This document shows, piece by piece, positions 27,113 to 35,357 of a stretch of DNA of 64,000 nt. Every line of letters begins with the position of its first letter. The first letter of the stretch is position 1. The DNA is from Paracnuella aquatica. Its GTDB lineage: Bacteria; Bacteroidota; Bacteroidia; Chitinophagales; Chitinophagaceae. The notes under the pieces are model-generated. The model saw nothing but the letters and a program-made list of their open reading frames with translations. It was not told the origin of the DNA and did not search any database. The position numbers and the translations under genes were made by a program. Where the stretch lies: positions 62,001 through 126,000 of the forward strand of contig NZ_QOWJ01000007.1 in the NCBI RefSeq assembly GCF_003332885.2, in the 5' to 3' direction.

Positions 27113-27981
27113 CTATTCGCCACCCATACCCCAGTGAGGATTAGCACCAGGCAGGCTACCTGCATCCCCGAAACAGGTTCGTTATCCAGCACGCCCCAGC
27201 CAAGAGCCACCACCGGGATGCCATACGTAACCAGCGAAGCAAACAAGGCACCGGCCCTTTTGATCAGGGCATAAAACAGCACCGTAGCCACCGCACTGCC
27301 CATGATGCCCAGCAACGCAACAGCACCAATGGACTGGCGGCCGATGCCGCTTTGCCACAGCGGCGCAAACGCATTTTGCTGCAGTGCTACAATGGCTGCA
27401 GGGATGGCCATGCCCGCCAGGGACACAGTAGCCATGCGCAATGGATTCAGGTCTTTAAGGTAACGGGCAGCCAGGTGCACATTGATGGCGTACATCAGCG
27501 TGGCGAGCAGTATCAGGGAAGCATAACCGCCATTTTGCAGCGAAATGCCGCCTTTGGCAAGCGTGAGCAGCAGCAGACCGGCAAAGCCAATGGTCACGCC
27601 AATCAGCTTTTGCTGTTGCAGCCCTGTTTTAAAAAATAGCGCACCGAGTATTACGGTCAGCAGCGGCGTCAGCGAATTGAGGATGCCCGCCAGCGCCGAA
27701 TCAATTTTATTATCAATCGCAATGGCAAATAAAAAGGCCGGCAACAGGTTGCCCAGCAAACCCGATAGCAACACCAGCGGAATTTTGCGGCGCTGCATTT
27801 TACCAATATGCGCAATGGCAAAGGGAAAGAAAATCAGGCCGGCGAAGAAAATACGCAGGGCACCGATCTGGATGCCGTCCAGGCCTTGCCGGCTCCATTT
27901 CATTAAAATAAAAGAGCTGCCCCAGATCAGTGATAACAGTATAAACAGCACCCAGTTGACCAGCCTTTGGTTGTGCATCAT
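27052..27981 (-). CDS. EamA-family (DMT) membrane transporter
   Basis: 309 residues from ATG 27981 (a second ATG at 27978). Ten predicted transmembrane helices in two EamA repeats. First repeat: NWVLFILLSLIWGSSFILMKWS...LRIFFAGLIFFPFA. Second repeat: GGYASLILLATLMYAINVHLAARYLKDLNPLRMATVSLAGM...GIMGSAVATVLFYALIKRAGALFASLVTYGIPVVALGWGVLDNEPV. Probably exports or imports a small metabolite across the inner membrane; substrate unknown. The last 20 or so residues (KKGEKSEVRGPKSEERAAG) are encoded by the right arm of the intergenic repeat, so the natural C-terminus has been replaced or extended by repeat sequence. Confidence 0.82.
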   Translation of the reverse strand: MMHNQRLVNWVLFILLSLIWGSSFILMKWSRQGLDGIQIGALRIFFAGLIFFPFAIAHIGKMQRRKIPLVLLSGLLGNLLPAFLFAIAIDNKIDSALAGILNSLTPLLTVILGALFFKTGLQQQKLIGVTIGFAGLLLLTLAKGGISLQNGGYASLILLATLMYAINVHLAARYLKDLNPLRMATVSLAGMAIPAAIVALQQNAFAPLWQSGIGRQSIGAVALLGIMGSAVATVLFYALIKRAGALFASLVTYGIPVVALGWGVLDNEPVSGMQVACLVLILTGVWVANRKKGEKSEVRGPKSEERAAG

Positions 27982-28115
27982 TGTGGTGCAAAATTGCGGG
28001 CATTTTAGCACACGCCTTTGTCATTTTTACAAAAATGACCTTTGCCTTAGCGTGGCACATTTTTGCAACACCGGCTTGGACCGATTATTTTAATCTCAGC
28101 TTTAAACCCATTGCC

Positions 28116-28865
28116 ATGTACCAACTTTCCGAAATATCGACCCGGGCACCCAAGGACCTGGAAAAAGATGATGTAAAAGAAGCCACTGCCAAATTGCTCG
28201 ACGAACTGGATGAACTGCAAAACCTGTTGTACGCCGAGGCCAAACATTCCATTTTGGTGGTGTTGCAGGCCCCCGATGCAGGCGGCAAGGACGGCGCCAT
28301 CCGCAAAGTATTTGGCCGCATCAACCCGCAGGGGGTGCGGGTGCAATCGTTTAAAAAGCCCACCGAAGAAGAGCTGGCGCATGATTTTTTATGGCGCATT
28401 CACCAGCATGCACCGCAGCGCGGCATGATCCAGGTGTTCAACCGGTCGCATTATGAGGATGTGCTGATTACCCGGGTGCATGGCCTTATTGATGATGCAA
28501 CAGCGCATCGGCGCTTCAAAACCATCAATCATTTTGAACAAATGTTACGGGAGGAAAACAACACGCAGATCCTGAAATTTTACTTGCACATTTCGCCGGA
28601 AGAACAGCGCGAACGCCTGGAAGAACGCATGCACATTCCGCGCAAAATGTGGAAATACAACGATGCTGATTTTAAGGAAGCCGAACGCTGGGATGATTAC
28701 CGCAAGGCCTACGAAGACATTTTTGAGCATTGCAATAAAATACCCTGGACCATTGTACCCTCGGACCAAAACTGGTATAAAGAACACCTGATTGCCGCCA
28801 AACTGCACGAAACGCTTACCGGTCTGAAGATGGAATATCCCCTGCTGCCCACACATCGCCTTTGA
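28116..28865 (+). CDS. ppk2: Polyphosphate kinase 2 family protein
   Basis: 249 residues from ATG 28116; the longer open frame starts inside the divergent EamA gene and lacks similarity. PPK2 enzymes move phosphate between polyphosphate and nucleoside mono- or diphosphates. Motifs: Walker A APDAGGKDG (residues 52-60), FGRINPQGVRVQSFKKPTEEELAHDFLWRIHQHAPQRGMIQVFNRSHYEDVLITRVHG (lid region and Walker B), and KMWKYNDADFKEAERWDDYRKAYEDIFEHC then PWTIVPSDQNWYKEHLIA. One PPK2 domain only. The subclass, and so the preferred acceptor (AMP or ADP/GDP), cannot be judged safely. Cytoplasmic. Confidence 0.88.
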   Translation: MYQLSEISTRAPKDLEKDDVKEATAKLLDELDELQNLLYAEAKHSILVVLQAPDAGGKDGAIRKVFGRINPQGVRVQSFKKPTEEELAHDFLWRIHQHAPQRGMIQVFNRSHYEDVLITRVHGLIDDATAHRRFKTINHFEQMLREENNTQILKFYLHISPEEQRERLEERMHIPRKMWKYNDADFKEAERWDDYRKAYEDIFEHCNKIPWTIVPSDQNWYKEHLIAAKLHETLTGLKMEYPLLPTHRL

Positions 28866-28891
28866 AAATAAAGTTGCATCCCGTATCTTTT
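28861..28891 (+). promoter_or_regulatory. Promoter of mscL
   Basis: TTTG at 28861-28864 overlapping the ppk2 stop codon, 19-nt spacer, TATCTTTT at 28884-28891. Start codon at 28912. One base away from the phylum consensus. Confidence 0.55.
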
Positions 28892-28911
28892 GTGCATTAA
28901 ATAGATTTCAT

Positions 28912-29304
28912 ATGGGAATGATCAAAGAATTCAGGGAGTTTATTGCCAAAGGCAACGTTATTGACCTGGCGGTTGCCGTTATTTTGGGTGCTGCTTTTGG
29001 GTCCATTGTTTCTTCGCTGGTTGAAGACGTGGTAACCCCATTGGTGCTGGCACCAGCGCTGGAGGCCGCACGGGTTAAGGACCTTGAGGCGCTTACCTGG
29101 GGCGCTGTCAAGTATGGTAAATTTCTGGCTGCAGTGCTCAACTTTCTGATCATTGCCTTTGTGTTGTTCATGATCATTCGCGCCATTAACAGGCTGCACC
29201 GCAAAAAGGCCGCAGAAGTGGCCGCCCCGCCTGTGCCCGAGCTTACGCTTTCTGAAAAACTCCTCACCGAAATCCGCGACAACCTGAAGAGTACGAGGGT
29301 GTAG
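28912..29304 (+). CDS. mscL: Large-conductance mechanosensitive channel
   Basis: 130 residues, normal for MscL. Homopentameric inner-membrane channel that opens under membrane tension to release solutes on hypo-osmotic shock. N-terminal amphipathic start MIKEFREFIAKGNVIDLAVAVILGAAFGSIVSSLVEDVVTPL is the diagnostic first helix with the gate; the second helix is FLAAVLNFLIIAFVLFMIIRAINRLHRKKA; the C-terminal bundle is LTLSEKLLTEIRDNL. Own promoter, strong terminator downstream. Confidence 0.95.
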   Translation: MGMIKEFREFIAKGNVIDLAVAVILGAAFGSIVSSLVEDVVTPLVLAPALEAARVKDLEALTWGAVKYGKFLAAVLNFLIIAFVLFMIIRAINRLHRKKAAEVAAPPVPELTLSEKLLTEIRDNLKSTRV

Positions 29305-29305
29305 C

Positions 29306-29506
29306 GGAGACAGGAAAGTCGGGAAAGACGGAAAAGACAGGAAAGAAGAAATATACATTCTGTATTTTGTAAATAGTTTAAGTCCTTCGGGTATGCGGCG
29401 CTGTTGTCCATTACTTGAAGGACTTTTTTGTGTGTAAATAAAACGCGGCGCTCAACACTACTTTCTTTCCCGTCTCTACTGTCTTTCCCGTCATTCCGGT
29501 CTTTCC
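29306..29506. repeat. Two-layer palindrome, GTCGGGAAAGACGGAAAAGA arms around a terminator, copy 2
   Basis: Left arm 29306-29350 (GGAGACAGGAAAGTCGGG, AAGACGGAAAAGACAGGAAA), central hairpin 29380-29425, right arm 29459-29506 (CTTTCTTTCCCGTCTC, CTGTCTTTCCCGTC, GGTCTTTCC). Confidence 0.8.
29380..29429 (+). terminator. Terminator of mscL (centre of two-layer palindrome)
   Basis: AAGTCCTTC (29380-29388) pairs with GAAGGACTT (29417-29425), followed by TTTT. Confidence 0.8.
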
Positions 29507-29510
29507 TAAC

Positions 29511-29518
29511 TAAATTTG
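29511..29518 (+). promoter_or_regulatory. -7 promoter element directly before scpA
   Basis: TAAATTTG with only four bases between it and the GTG start at 29523, suggesting a leaderless transcript. Confidence 0.4.
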
Positions 29519-29522
29519 CCCT

Positions 29523-30308
29523 GTGAGCAACACCACCTACCAGATATCACTGCCCCAGTTTGAAGGCCCGTTCGACCTGCTGTTGTTTTTTATTGAGCGG
29601 GATGAACTGGATATTTACAACATACCCATCACCCGCATCATCAACGATTTTCTGACCTACATCCACCAGCAGGAGGTATTGAACATCGAGCTTTCCAGCG
29701 AGTTCATCCTGTTTATTTCCACCCTCATGCGCATCAAAGCAAAAATGCTGCTGCCCCGCAAGGAGCTCGATGCGCAGGGCAACGAAATTGACCCGCGGCA
29801 GGAACTGGTGGACAAAATTCTGGAGTATAAAAAGTACAAAGAAGCCGCTGCCGAAATGGCCCTGATGGAAGCGGAGCGCATGTTGCTGGTAAAACGGGGC
29901 AACATTCACAAAGAGCTGTCGCAGGTAGGCGAGGAGGCTGGCGAAGGCACCGAGATACAGGCCATCACTATGTTTAAGTTAATGAAGGCCTTTGAGCGGG
30001 CCATGCTGCGCTATCACGAACGGTTCAATAAGCCGGTGCACACCGTGGTGCAGTACAACTACAGCATGGAAACCACCAAATCCACCATGATCTCCATTGC
30101 GCAGCGCGACCGTACCCTTTCTTTCGAAAAGATATTTGAAGGCGTGGAAAACAGGGTGCACGCCATTTTTACTTTTTTATCGATGCTGGAGTTGGTGCAG
30201 CAAAAGTTTCTGCGCCTGATGGTAGGCGAGGGCCGCAACAATTTTATTTTGGAATACAACGAAACCGAAGAAGGCCAGACCGACGAAGAACGCATGCACC
30301 TATTGTAA
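29523..30308 (+). CDS. scpA: Segregation and condensation protein A
   Basis: 261 residues, GTG start. Kleisin subunit that bridges the two SMC heads with ScpB in the bacterial condensin complex. N-terminal kleisin motif FEGPFDLLLFFIERDELDIYNIPITRIINDFLTYI, then ELSSEFILFISTLMRIKAKMLLPRKE, a helical middle, and the C-terminal winged-helix region with FTFLSMLELVQQKFLRLMVGEGRNNFILEY. scpB is not adjacent. It ends 3 bp before the stop of the convergent L,D-transpeptidase-like gene, so the two 3' ends almost touch. Confidence 0.93.
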   Translation: MSNTTYQISLPQFEGPFDLLLFFIERDELDIYNIPITRIINDFLTYIHQQEVLNIELSSEFILFISTLMRIKAKMLLPRKELDAQGNEIDPRQELVDKILEYKKYKEAAAEMALMEAERMLLVKRGNIHKELSQVGEEAGEGTEIQAITMFKLMKAFERAMLRYHERFNKPVHTVVQYNYSMETTKSTMISIAQRDRTLSFEKIFEGVENRVHAIFTFLSMLELVQQKFLRLMVGEGRNNFILEYNETEEGQTDEERMHLL

Positions 30309-30311
30309 TGA

Positions 30312-30950
30312 TCAGTTGTAGATCCACAACAAGATGGGCTTTTGCGAGCCATCGATCAGCGGTTTGAGGCTGTCTAAAAAATCGGGCGACACCATCGGGC
30401 AGCCCAAGCTGGTGCAAATAGGCATCGGGTACGTTTCGCTATCGGGCACACAACCGTAAGAGTGCAGCACCACAAACCGTTCGAACGCTTTTGAGTTGGT
30501 GGCATCCAGCCCATGCAGTTTATAGGCTTTGCCAAAATTGCCGCGGTAGCTGTAGCCTATTTTATACCGCCCTAGGGAGCTGCAGCCCGAGTTTACCACG
30601 TTTGAAAAAGACGCTTCTTTAAATCCTAAAAGTTCGTGGCAGCTGCCATGCGCCACCAGCCCGCGTTTTACAATTTCGTTCGTTTGCAAATTGTACACAA
30701 AAAAGCGGTTGCGTCCGCTGGGGATGCTCATGTCAATGAGGAAACAATATTTGTTGGACAGCTTTTTTTGCTGGATAAACGAAGTGGCGGCATTTGCCCG
30801 CATCTTCAAACCGGCCAGCAATGCGGCCTCAGCGTTGGTGGTTGTTTTTTTAGCGCCGCCCGAAAAAGGACTGCCCTCATACCGGAGCACATAAAAGTAT
30901 AGGGCTGCTACAGAAATTAAAAGGGCTACAACAAGCAAGACACGTTTCAT
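30312..30950 (-). CDS. L,D-transpeptidase-like protein (YkuD_2 type)
   Basis: 212 residues. N-terminal membrane anchor or signal (RVLLVVALLISVAALYFYVL), then a periplasmic catalytic domain of the murein L,D-transpeptidase catalytic type (Pfam YkuD_2). Active-site pattern: His163 and Cys167 in VVLHSYGCVPD, and the S-x-G-C-x-M motif SLGCPMVS with the nucleophile Cys184. The NKYCFLIDMSIPSGRNRFFVYNLQ block opens the fold. Likely modifies peptidoglycan, but activity of this subgroup is not well established. Shares a strand with dxs upstream, with a terminator between. Confidence 0.82.
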   Translation of the reverse strand: MKRVLLVVALLISVAALYFYVLRYEGSPFSGGAKKTTTNAEAALLAGLKMRANAATSFIQQKKLSNKYCFLIDMSIPSGRNRFFVYNLQTNEIVKRGLVAHGSCHELLGFKEASFSNVVNSGCSSLGRYKIGYSYRGNFGKAYKLHGLDATNSKAFERFVVLHSYGCVPDSETYPMPICTSLGCPMVSPDFLDSLKPLIDGSQKPILLWIYN

Positions 30951-30991
30951 TGGGGTGGGATTGCAGTGAGTTTGGTTTCGATAAATGTATC

Positions 30992-31020
30992 AAAAAAAGC
31001 CGCTCGGGGAGCGGCTTTTT
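30992..31020. terminator. Terminator downstream of dxs
   Basis: GCCGCTC (30999-31005) and GAGCGGC (31009-31015) with loop GGG, flanked by seven A and five T residues, so functional on either strand; it serves dxs on the minus strand. Confidence 0.88.
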
Positions 31021-31042
31021 CTATTGAAGGGAATGTGTTTTT

Positions 31043-32977
31043 TTAAAATGCGGGCACAGTGGCCGGTGTGGGTTCCTTTACCGTTTCCCGAATAGCATCG
31101 GCAATGGATTGTGCGTCGTAGCCGCATTCGCGGTGCAGCTCCTTCAGCGTGCCGTGCTCCACAATGCGGTCGGGGATGCCCAAAATCCGCACATCGGCCT
31201 TATAACCATGCTGCTGCATAAACTCCAGCACCGCGGTGCCAAAGCCGCCTACAACAGTCCCGTCTTCAACGGTTACAATGCGGCTGTAACGCGAAAGTGC
31301 TTCGTGCATCAGCGCTTCATCGAGGGGCTTTGCAAAACGCATGTCGTAATGCGCCGGTGTAATGCCATCAACCCGCAGGTCGCGGATGGCGGCTGCGGCA
31401 AAATTGCCGGGGTGTCCAAACGAAAGAATGGCAATGTCCTTACCGTCGCGGAGTTTGCGGCCCGTACCGATCTTTATTTCCTCGAAGGGTTTACGCCAGT
31501 CGGCCATCACGCCTTCGCCGCGTGGATAGCGGATCACAAAAGGCATTTTGTTGCTTTCCAGTTGCGAAGTGTACATCAGGTTGCGCAATTCCTGCTCATT
31601 CATCGGCGCCGAAATGATCATATTCGGGATGCAACGGAAGTAGGGTATATCATAAGCGCCGTGGTGTGTAGGTCCGTCTTCGCCCACCAGTCCGGCCCGG
31701 TCGAGGCAGAACACTACCGGCAGTTTTTGGATGGCCACATCATGCACGGCCTGGTCAAAAGCCCGCTGCATGAACGACGAATAAATATTGCAAAATACCC
31801 GCAGGCCTTGTGTGGCCATGCCAGCACTAACGGTAACGGCGTGTTGTTCGCAAATGCCCACGTCGATGGCGCGGTCTGGCATTTTATCCATCATAAACTT
31901 GAGCGAACAGCCACTGGGCATGGCCGGCGTAACGCCGAAAATAGCTTTGTTCTGTTCAGCCAGTTCTATCATGGTATGGCCAAATACATCCTGGTATTTG
32001 GGCGGCTGCGGCAGGTCGAAGGTTTTTTTGTAGATCTCCCCGGTGATTTTATCAAAAAGGCCTGGCGCATGCCATTTGGTTTGGTCTTTTTCGGCCAGGG
32101 CGTAGCCTTTACCTTTTACCGTTACAATGTGCAGGATCTTGGGGCCGGGAATATTGCGCAAGTCCTGAAGGGTATCTACCAACTTGGTAATGTTGTGCCC
32201 GTCGATGGGACCAAAATAGCGCAGGTTCAGCGCTTCAAACAGGTTGCTGCTTTTCGATACCATACCTTTTACACTGTGCTCCAGCTTAGAGGCCATATCG
32301 CGGGTAAAACGCTTGCCCACAGGGAGTTTGCCCAGCATTTTCCAAACATCGTCGCGCAGCTTGTTGTACGTCTGCGAGGTGGCAATGTCGGTAAGGTATT
32401 CTTTGAGCGCCCCCACGTTGGGGTCGATGCTCATGCAGTTGTCGTTGAGGATAATGAGCACATCGGCATCGGCCACGCCGGCGTGGTTCATGGCTTCGAA
32501 CGCCATACCGGCCGTCATGGAACCATCGCCAATTACCGCCACCGATTTGCGGTCGGCCTCGCCTTTGTATTTTGAAGCAATGGCCATACCCAGCGCCGCC
32601 GAAATAGACGTGGACGAATGGCCTACGCCAAAAGTGTCGTACTCGCTTTCGCTGCGTTTGGGAAAACCGGAAAGGCCGCCATATTTGCGGTTGGTGCTGA
32701 AATTGTCGCGGCGGCCGGTGAGTATTTTGTGGCCGTAAGCCTGGTGGCCTACATCCCATACCAACTGGTCGTACGGCGTATTGTACACATAATGGAGGGC
32801 TACGGAAAGCTCCACCACGCCCAGGGAGGCCGCAAAATGGCCACCATGCACGCTTACCACATCAATAATGTACTGGCGTAATTCATCACACACCTGGAAA
32901 AGTTTCTCCTTGGGCACTTTTTTCAGGTCTTCAGGGCTGTCAATAGTACGAAGCAGGTTTCCGGATTCAATTTGCAT
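31043..32977 (-). CDS. dxs: 1-deoxy-D-xylulose-5-phosphate synthase
   Basis: 644 residues from ATG 32977; 23 upstream codons of open frame are not conserved. Thiamine-diphosphate enzyme joining pyruvate and glyceraldehyde 3-phosphate, first step of the MEP isoprenoid pathway. Domain I: HGGHFAASLGVVELSVALHYVYNTPYDQLVWDVGHQAYGHKILTGR and the ThDP motif GDGSMTAGMAFEAMNHAG. Domain II: DVGICEQHAVTVSAGMATQGLRVFCNIYSSFMQRAFDQAVHDVAIQKLPVVFCLDRAGLVGEDGPTHHGAYD. Domain III: VTVEDGTVVGGFGTAVLEF. Supplies isoprenoid precursors, including those used by the GGGP synthase encoded 5 kb away. Confidence 0.96.
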   Translation of the reverse strand: MQIESGNLLRTIDSPEDLKKVPKEKLFQVCDELRQYIIDVVSVHGGHFAASLGVVELSVALHYVYNTPYDQLVWDVGHQAYGHKILTGRRDNFSTNRKYGGLSGFPKRSESEYDTFGVGHSSTSISAALGMAIASKYKGEADRKSVAVIGDGSMTAGMAFEAMNHAGVADADVLIILNDNCMSIDPNVGALKEYLTDIATSQTYNKLRDDVWKMLGKLPVGKRFTRDMASKLEHSVKGMVSKSSNLFEALNLRYFGPIDGHNITKLVDTLQDLRNIPGPKILHIVTVKGKGYALAEKDQTKWHAPGLFDKITGEIYKKTFDLPQPPKYQDVFGHTMIELAEQNKAIFGVTPAMPSGCSLKFMMDKMPDRAIDVGICEQHAVTVSAGMATQGLRVFCNIYSSFMQRAFDQAVHDVAIQKLPVVFCLDRAGLVGEDGPTHHGAYDIPYFRCIPNMIISAPMNEQELRNLMYTSQLESNKMPFVIRYPRGEGVMADWRKPFEEIKIGTGRKLRDGKDIAILSFGHPGNFAAAAIRDLRVDGITPAHYDMRFAKPLDEALMHEALSRYSRIVTVEDGTVVGGFGTAVLEFMQQHGYKADVRILGIPDRIVEHGTLKELHRECGYDAQSIADAIRETVKEPTPATVPAF

Positions 32978-33355
32978 GTGCACAATTTGATGGTGTAAAA
33001 GTAGCAGTTTCCGATTTATAGGCGATGTGCTTGTTTGGGCACACAAGGGTTTGGTTGACTAATGTATTCAATGCAGTATTTACAAAGCCTTACTGAGGGC
33101 ATCACAAATCCGGTCCGTACGCAGCTATGGCAATGCATCAATAATTATTCCCTGCCCGTTGGCAAAACAACCCGCGGCCCCGCTTGGTTGAAATTTGACC
33201 CAATGATAGGGGAATAACTTTTAATCGGGCGGGTAAATGGGAGGTATGCTGTCAAAATACATTTGAACGGCAGCCCTTTTTCCATTTGGATAAGCTACGC
33301 CCCACTGGTACCTTTAAGGCGGTGCTTTGCGCCAACTAACGTTTAGATTTGACTT
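32978..33355. other. Divergent intergenic region, dxs / LytS-like kinase
   Basis: No gene seen. Holds the promoters of both genes: TACTTTTA for dxs (minus strand, near 33005), TACATTTG at 33258-33265 and TAGATTTG at 33344-33351 for the kinase. Confidence 0.5.
33344..33351 (+). promoter_or_regulatory. -7 promoter element directly before the LytS-like kinase
   Basis: TAGATTTG, four bases before the ATG at 33356, the same spacing as at scpA. A second octamer, TACATTTG at 33258-33265, would give a leader of about 85 nt instead. Confidence 0.4.
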
Positions 33356-34402
33356 ATGAACCGTTCCGTGAAGCGCTACTGGGCTTTCCAAATTATTGGC
33401 TGGGGCACCTTTGCCCTCATCAATATTTTCTTCGCTTTTTTGTTCAACATGTTTAGCGAACGGTTTTTGTACCGCCTGATCTTTTACATCGAGATCGGAA
33501 TCATCTTCACCCACCTGATGCGGGAAGCCATCCACAAAATGGGGCTGGTAATGAAAAGCCTGCAGCAGCAGATCTTTATATTCATTATCCTGGCCGTGGT
33601 GTTCGACCTGTTCCTTGTGGCCGTGCAAACACCGTTTGAGCTTATTTGCGGCCTGCTGTCGAAAGAAAAAATGCAGGAACCTTTACATTGGCGGTTCCTG
33701 ACCAATTTCACCTCCTCCATGCCGCTGCTCTTTATCTGGAACCTCATTTACTTTATGTACCACTACGTGGAAAAAAGCCGCAAGCAGCAAATGGATACCA
33801 TTAAGCTGGAGGCGCTGGTAAAAGAGCTGGAACTGAAAACCATCAAGGCACACATCAACCCGCATTTTATATTCAACGCCCTCAACTCCATCAGGGCGCT
33901 GATTGATGAAAACCCGAGCCGGGCCCGCAAAGCGGTGACCGAACTGAGCAACATCCTGCGCAGTTCGCTGCAGGCAGAAAAAGGCGAAACCGTAAGTTTC
34001 CAGGAAGAATTAAAGATTGTAAAAGATTATCTTGCTTTGGAACACATGCGTTTTGAAGACCGCCTGCAGGTAGACTACGAAGTGGACGATGCAACACTAA
34101 CGCAGCCTGTACCGCCCATGATGCTGCAAACGCTGGTGGAAAATGCCATCAAACACGGCATCAGCAAGCAAATGCAGGGCGGCATGGTCAAAATTCATTC
34201 GGGCAACCGCGGCTCCTACCACGAACTGGTGATCCAAAACACCGGCCACCTCAATGGCGGCGCCACCAGCGGCGGCTTTGGCCTCAGCAGCACGCAGGAC
34301 CGCCTGAGCCTGCTGTACGGCGACCGGGCCCGGTTCGAGATCAAACAGGCATCGCCCACACTGGTGGAAGCAAAAGTGCTTATTCCCTTATCAAACCAAT
34401 AA
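33356..34402 (+). CDS. LytS/YehU-type sensor histidine kinase
   Basis: 348 residues. Four transmembrane helices in the first 145 residues with no periplasmic sensor domain of note, then the His_kinase domain (PF06580): AHINPHFIFNALNSIRALI with phosphoacceptor His170, LSNILRSSL and EELKIVKDYLALEHMRFEDRL. HATPase: MMLQTLVENAIKHGI (N box) and GGFGLSSTQDRLSLLYG (G box). Phosphorylates the LytTR regulator whose gene begins 6 bp downstream. The stimulus is unknown; in related systems these pairs answer membrane or carbon signals. Confidence 0.92.
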   Translation: MNRSVKRYWAFQIIGWGTFALINIFFAFLFNMFSERFLYRLIFYIEIGIIFTHLMREAIHKMGLVMKSLQQQIFIFIILAVVFDLFLVAVQTPFELICGLLSKEKMQEPLHWRFLTNFTSSMPLLFIWNLIYFMYHYVEKSRKQQMDTIKLEALVKELELKTIKAHINPHFIFNALNSIRALIDENPSRARKAVTELSNILRSSLQAEKGETVSFQEELKIVKDYLALEHMRFEDRLQVDYEVDDATLTQPVPPMMLQTLVENAIKHGISKQMQGGMVKIHSGNRGSYHELVIQNTGHLNGGATSGGFGLSSTQDRLSLLYGDRARFEIKQASPTLVEAKVLIPLSNQ

Positions 34403-34408
34403 CCGCAC

Positions 34409-35158
34409 ATGAGTATCAAAGCTATCATTATCGACGACGAACGGCTGGCCCGCACCGAACTGCGCAAACTGCTGCAGGAATTTCCGGAAGTGGAGGTGGT
34501 GGACGAAGCCGCCAACGCACAGGAAGGCCTGGCCCGCATCGAATCGCACAACCCCGATCTTATTTTCCTGGATATACAAATGCCGGGCAAAACCGGATTC
34601 GACCTGCTGTCGGAACTGGACCGTGCCCCGCAGGTAATTTTTACCACCGCCTACGACGAATATGCCCTGAAAGCTTTTGAGGTAAATGCGCTGGACTACC
34701 TGCTGAAGCCCATTGAGCCCAAGCGCCTGGCCGATGCACTGAACAAACTGACCGCCGGCGAAAACGGCAACGGCAGCGCCACCAACGGCACCGCCGAAAA
34801 CATTGCCGAAAACCGCAGCCTGCTGACCGAGCACGACCAAGTGTTTGTAAAAGACGGCGAACGCTGCTGGTTTGTAAAGCTGGCCGACATCCGCCTGTTT
34901 GAAAGCGTGGGCAACTACGCCAAGGTATTTTTTGGCAACAATAAGCCACTGATCCTGAAATCGCTGAATGCGCTGGAAGAGCGGCTGGATGAAAAAGTGT
35001 TTTTCCGCGCCAACCGCAAGCATATTGTCAACCTGCGCATGATTGAAAAGATTGAGCCTTACTTCAACGGAGGCCTGCTGCTGGAACTGAAAGGTGGCGA
35101 AAAGGTGGAAGTAAGCCGTAGGCAAACGGTGAAGTTTAAGGAGATGATGTCGTTGTAG
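34409..35158 (+). CDS. LytTR-family response regulator
   Basis: 249 residues. Receiver domain 1-120: Asp9-Asp10 in IIIDDE, phosphoacceptor Asp55 in LIFLDIQMPG, Lys100 in DYLLKPIEP. A low-complexity linker GENGNGSATNGTAENIAEN (about residues 115-135) leads to a LytTR DNA-binding domain at 145-249 with RCWFVKLADIRLFESVGNYAKVFF, RANRKHIVNLRMIEKIEPYFNGGLLLELKGGEKVEVSRRQTVKFKE. Partner of the upstream kinase. Targets are not evident; the peptidase genes downstream are separated by a terminator. Confidence 0.92.
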   Translation: MSIKAIIIDDERLARTELRKLLQEFPEVEVVDEAANAQEGLARIESHNPDLIFLDIQMPGKTGFDLLSELDRAPQVIFTTAYDEYALKAFEVNALDYLLKPIEPKRLADALNKLTAGENGNGSATNGTAENIAENRSLLTEHDQVFVKDGERCWFVKLADIRLFESVGNYAKVFFGNNKPLILKSLNALEERLDEKVFFRANRKHIVNLRMIEKIEPYFNGGLLLELKGGEKVEVSRRQTVKFKEMMSL

Positions 35159-35159
35159 G

Positions 35160-35289
35160 GAAGTACGAGGTCGGAAGTCGGAAAAGCCCGGAAAGACAGA
35201 AAAGACGGAAAAGACAAGTATGAATTTAGTGCGACATTTTTTGCTTTTTTAATTTTGCCTTTTGACTTTCCTTTAGGCTACTTCGTACC
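35160..35289. repeat. Iterated-word palindrome, GTCGGAAGTCGGAAAAG type
   Basis: Left arm 35160-35217 (AAGTACGAGGTCGGAAGTCG, GGAAAGACAGAAAAGACGG). A diverged right arm, CCTTTTGACTTTCC...GGCTACTTCGTACC, ends at 35289. No AGTCCT-type central terminator here, unlike the other members of this word family. Confidence 0.6.
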
Positions 35290-35320
35290 TATTGGGTTAA
35301 TAATCATTAATATATTGCAT

Positions 35321-35350
35321 GCGGCCAGCCAACAGTTGGCCGCTTTTTTT
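35321..35350 (+). terminator. Rho-independent terminator 7 bp upstream of the M28 peptidase start
   Basis: GCGGCCA (35321-35327) pairs with TGGCCGC (35337-35343), then seven T residues (35344-35350). The ATG of the next gene is at 35358. It ends the kinase-regulator transcript and may also control entry into the peptidase gene. Confidence 0.8.
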
Positions 35351-35357
35351 ACCACAC

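Noticed and set aside
27981-28115. 45-residue N-terminal extension of PPK2
   Set aside because: Begins inside the divergent EamA start region and has no similarity; ATG 28116 fits the family.
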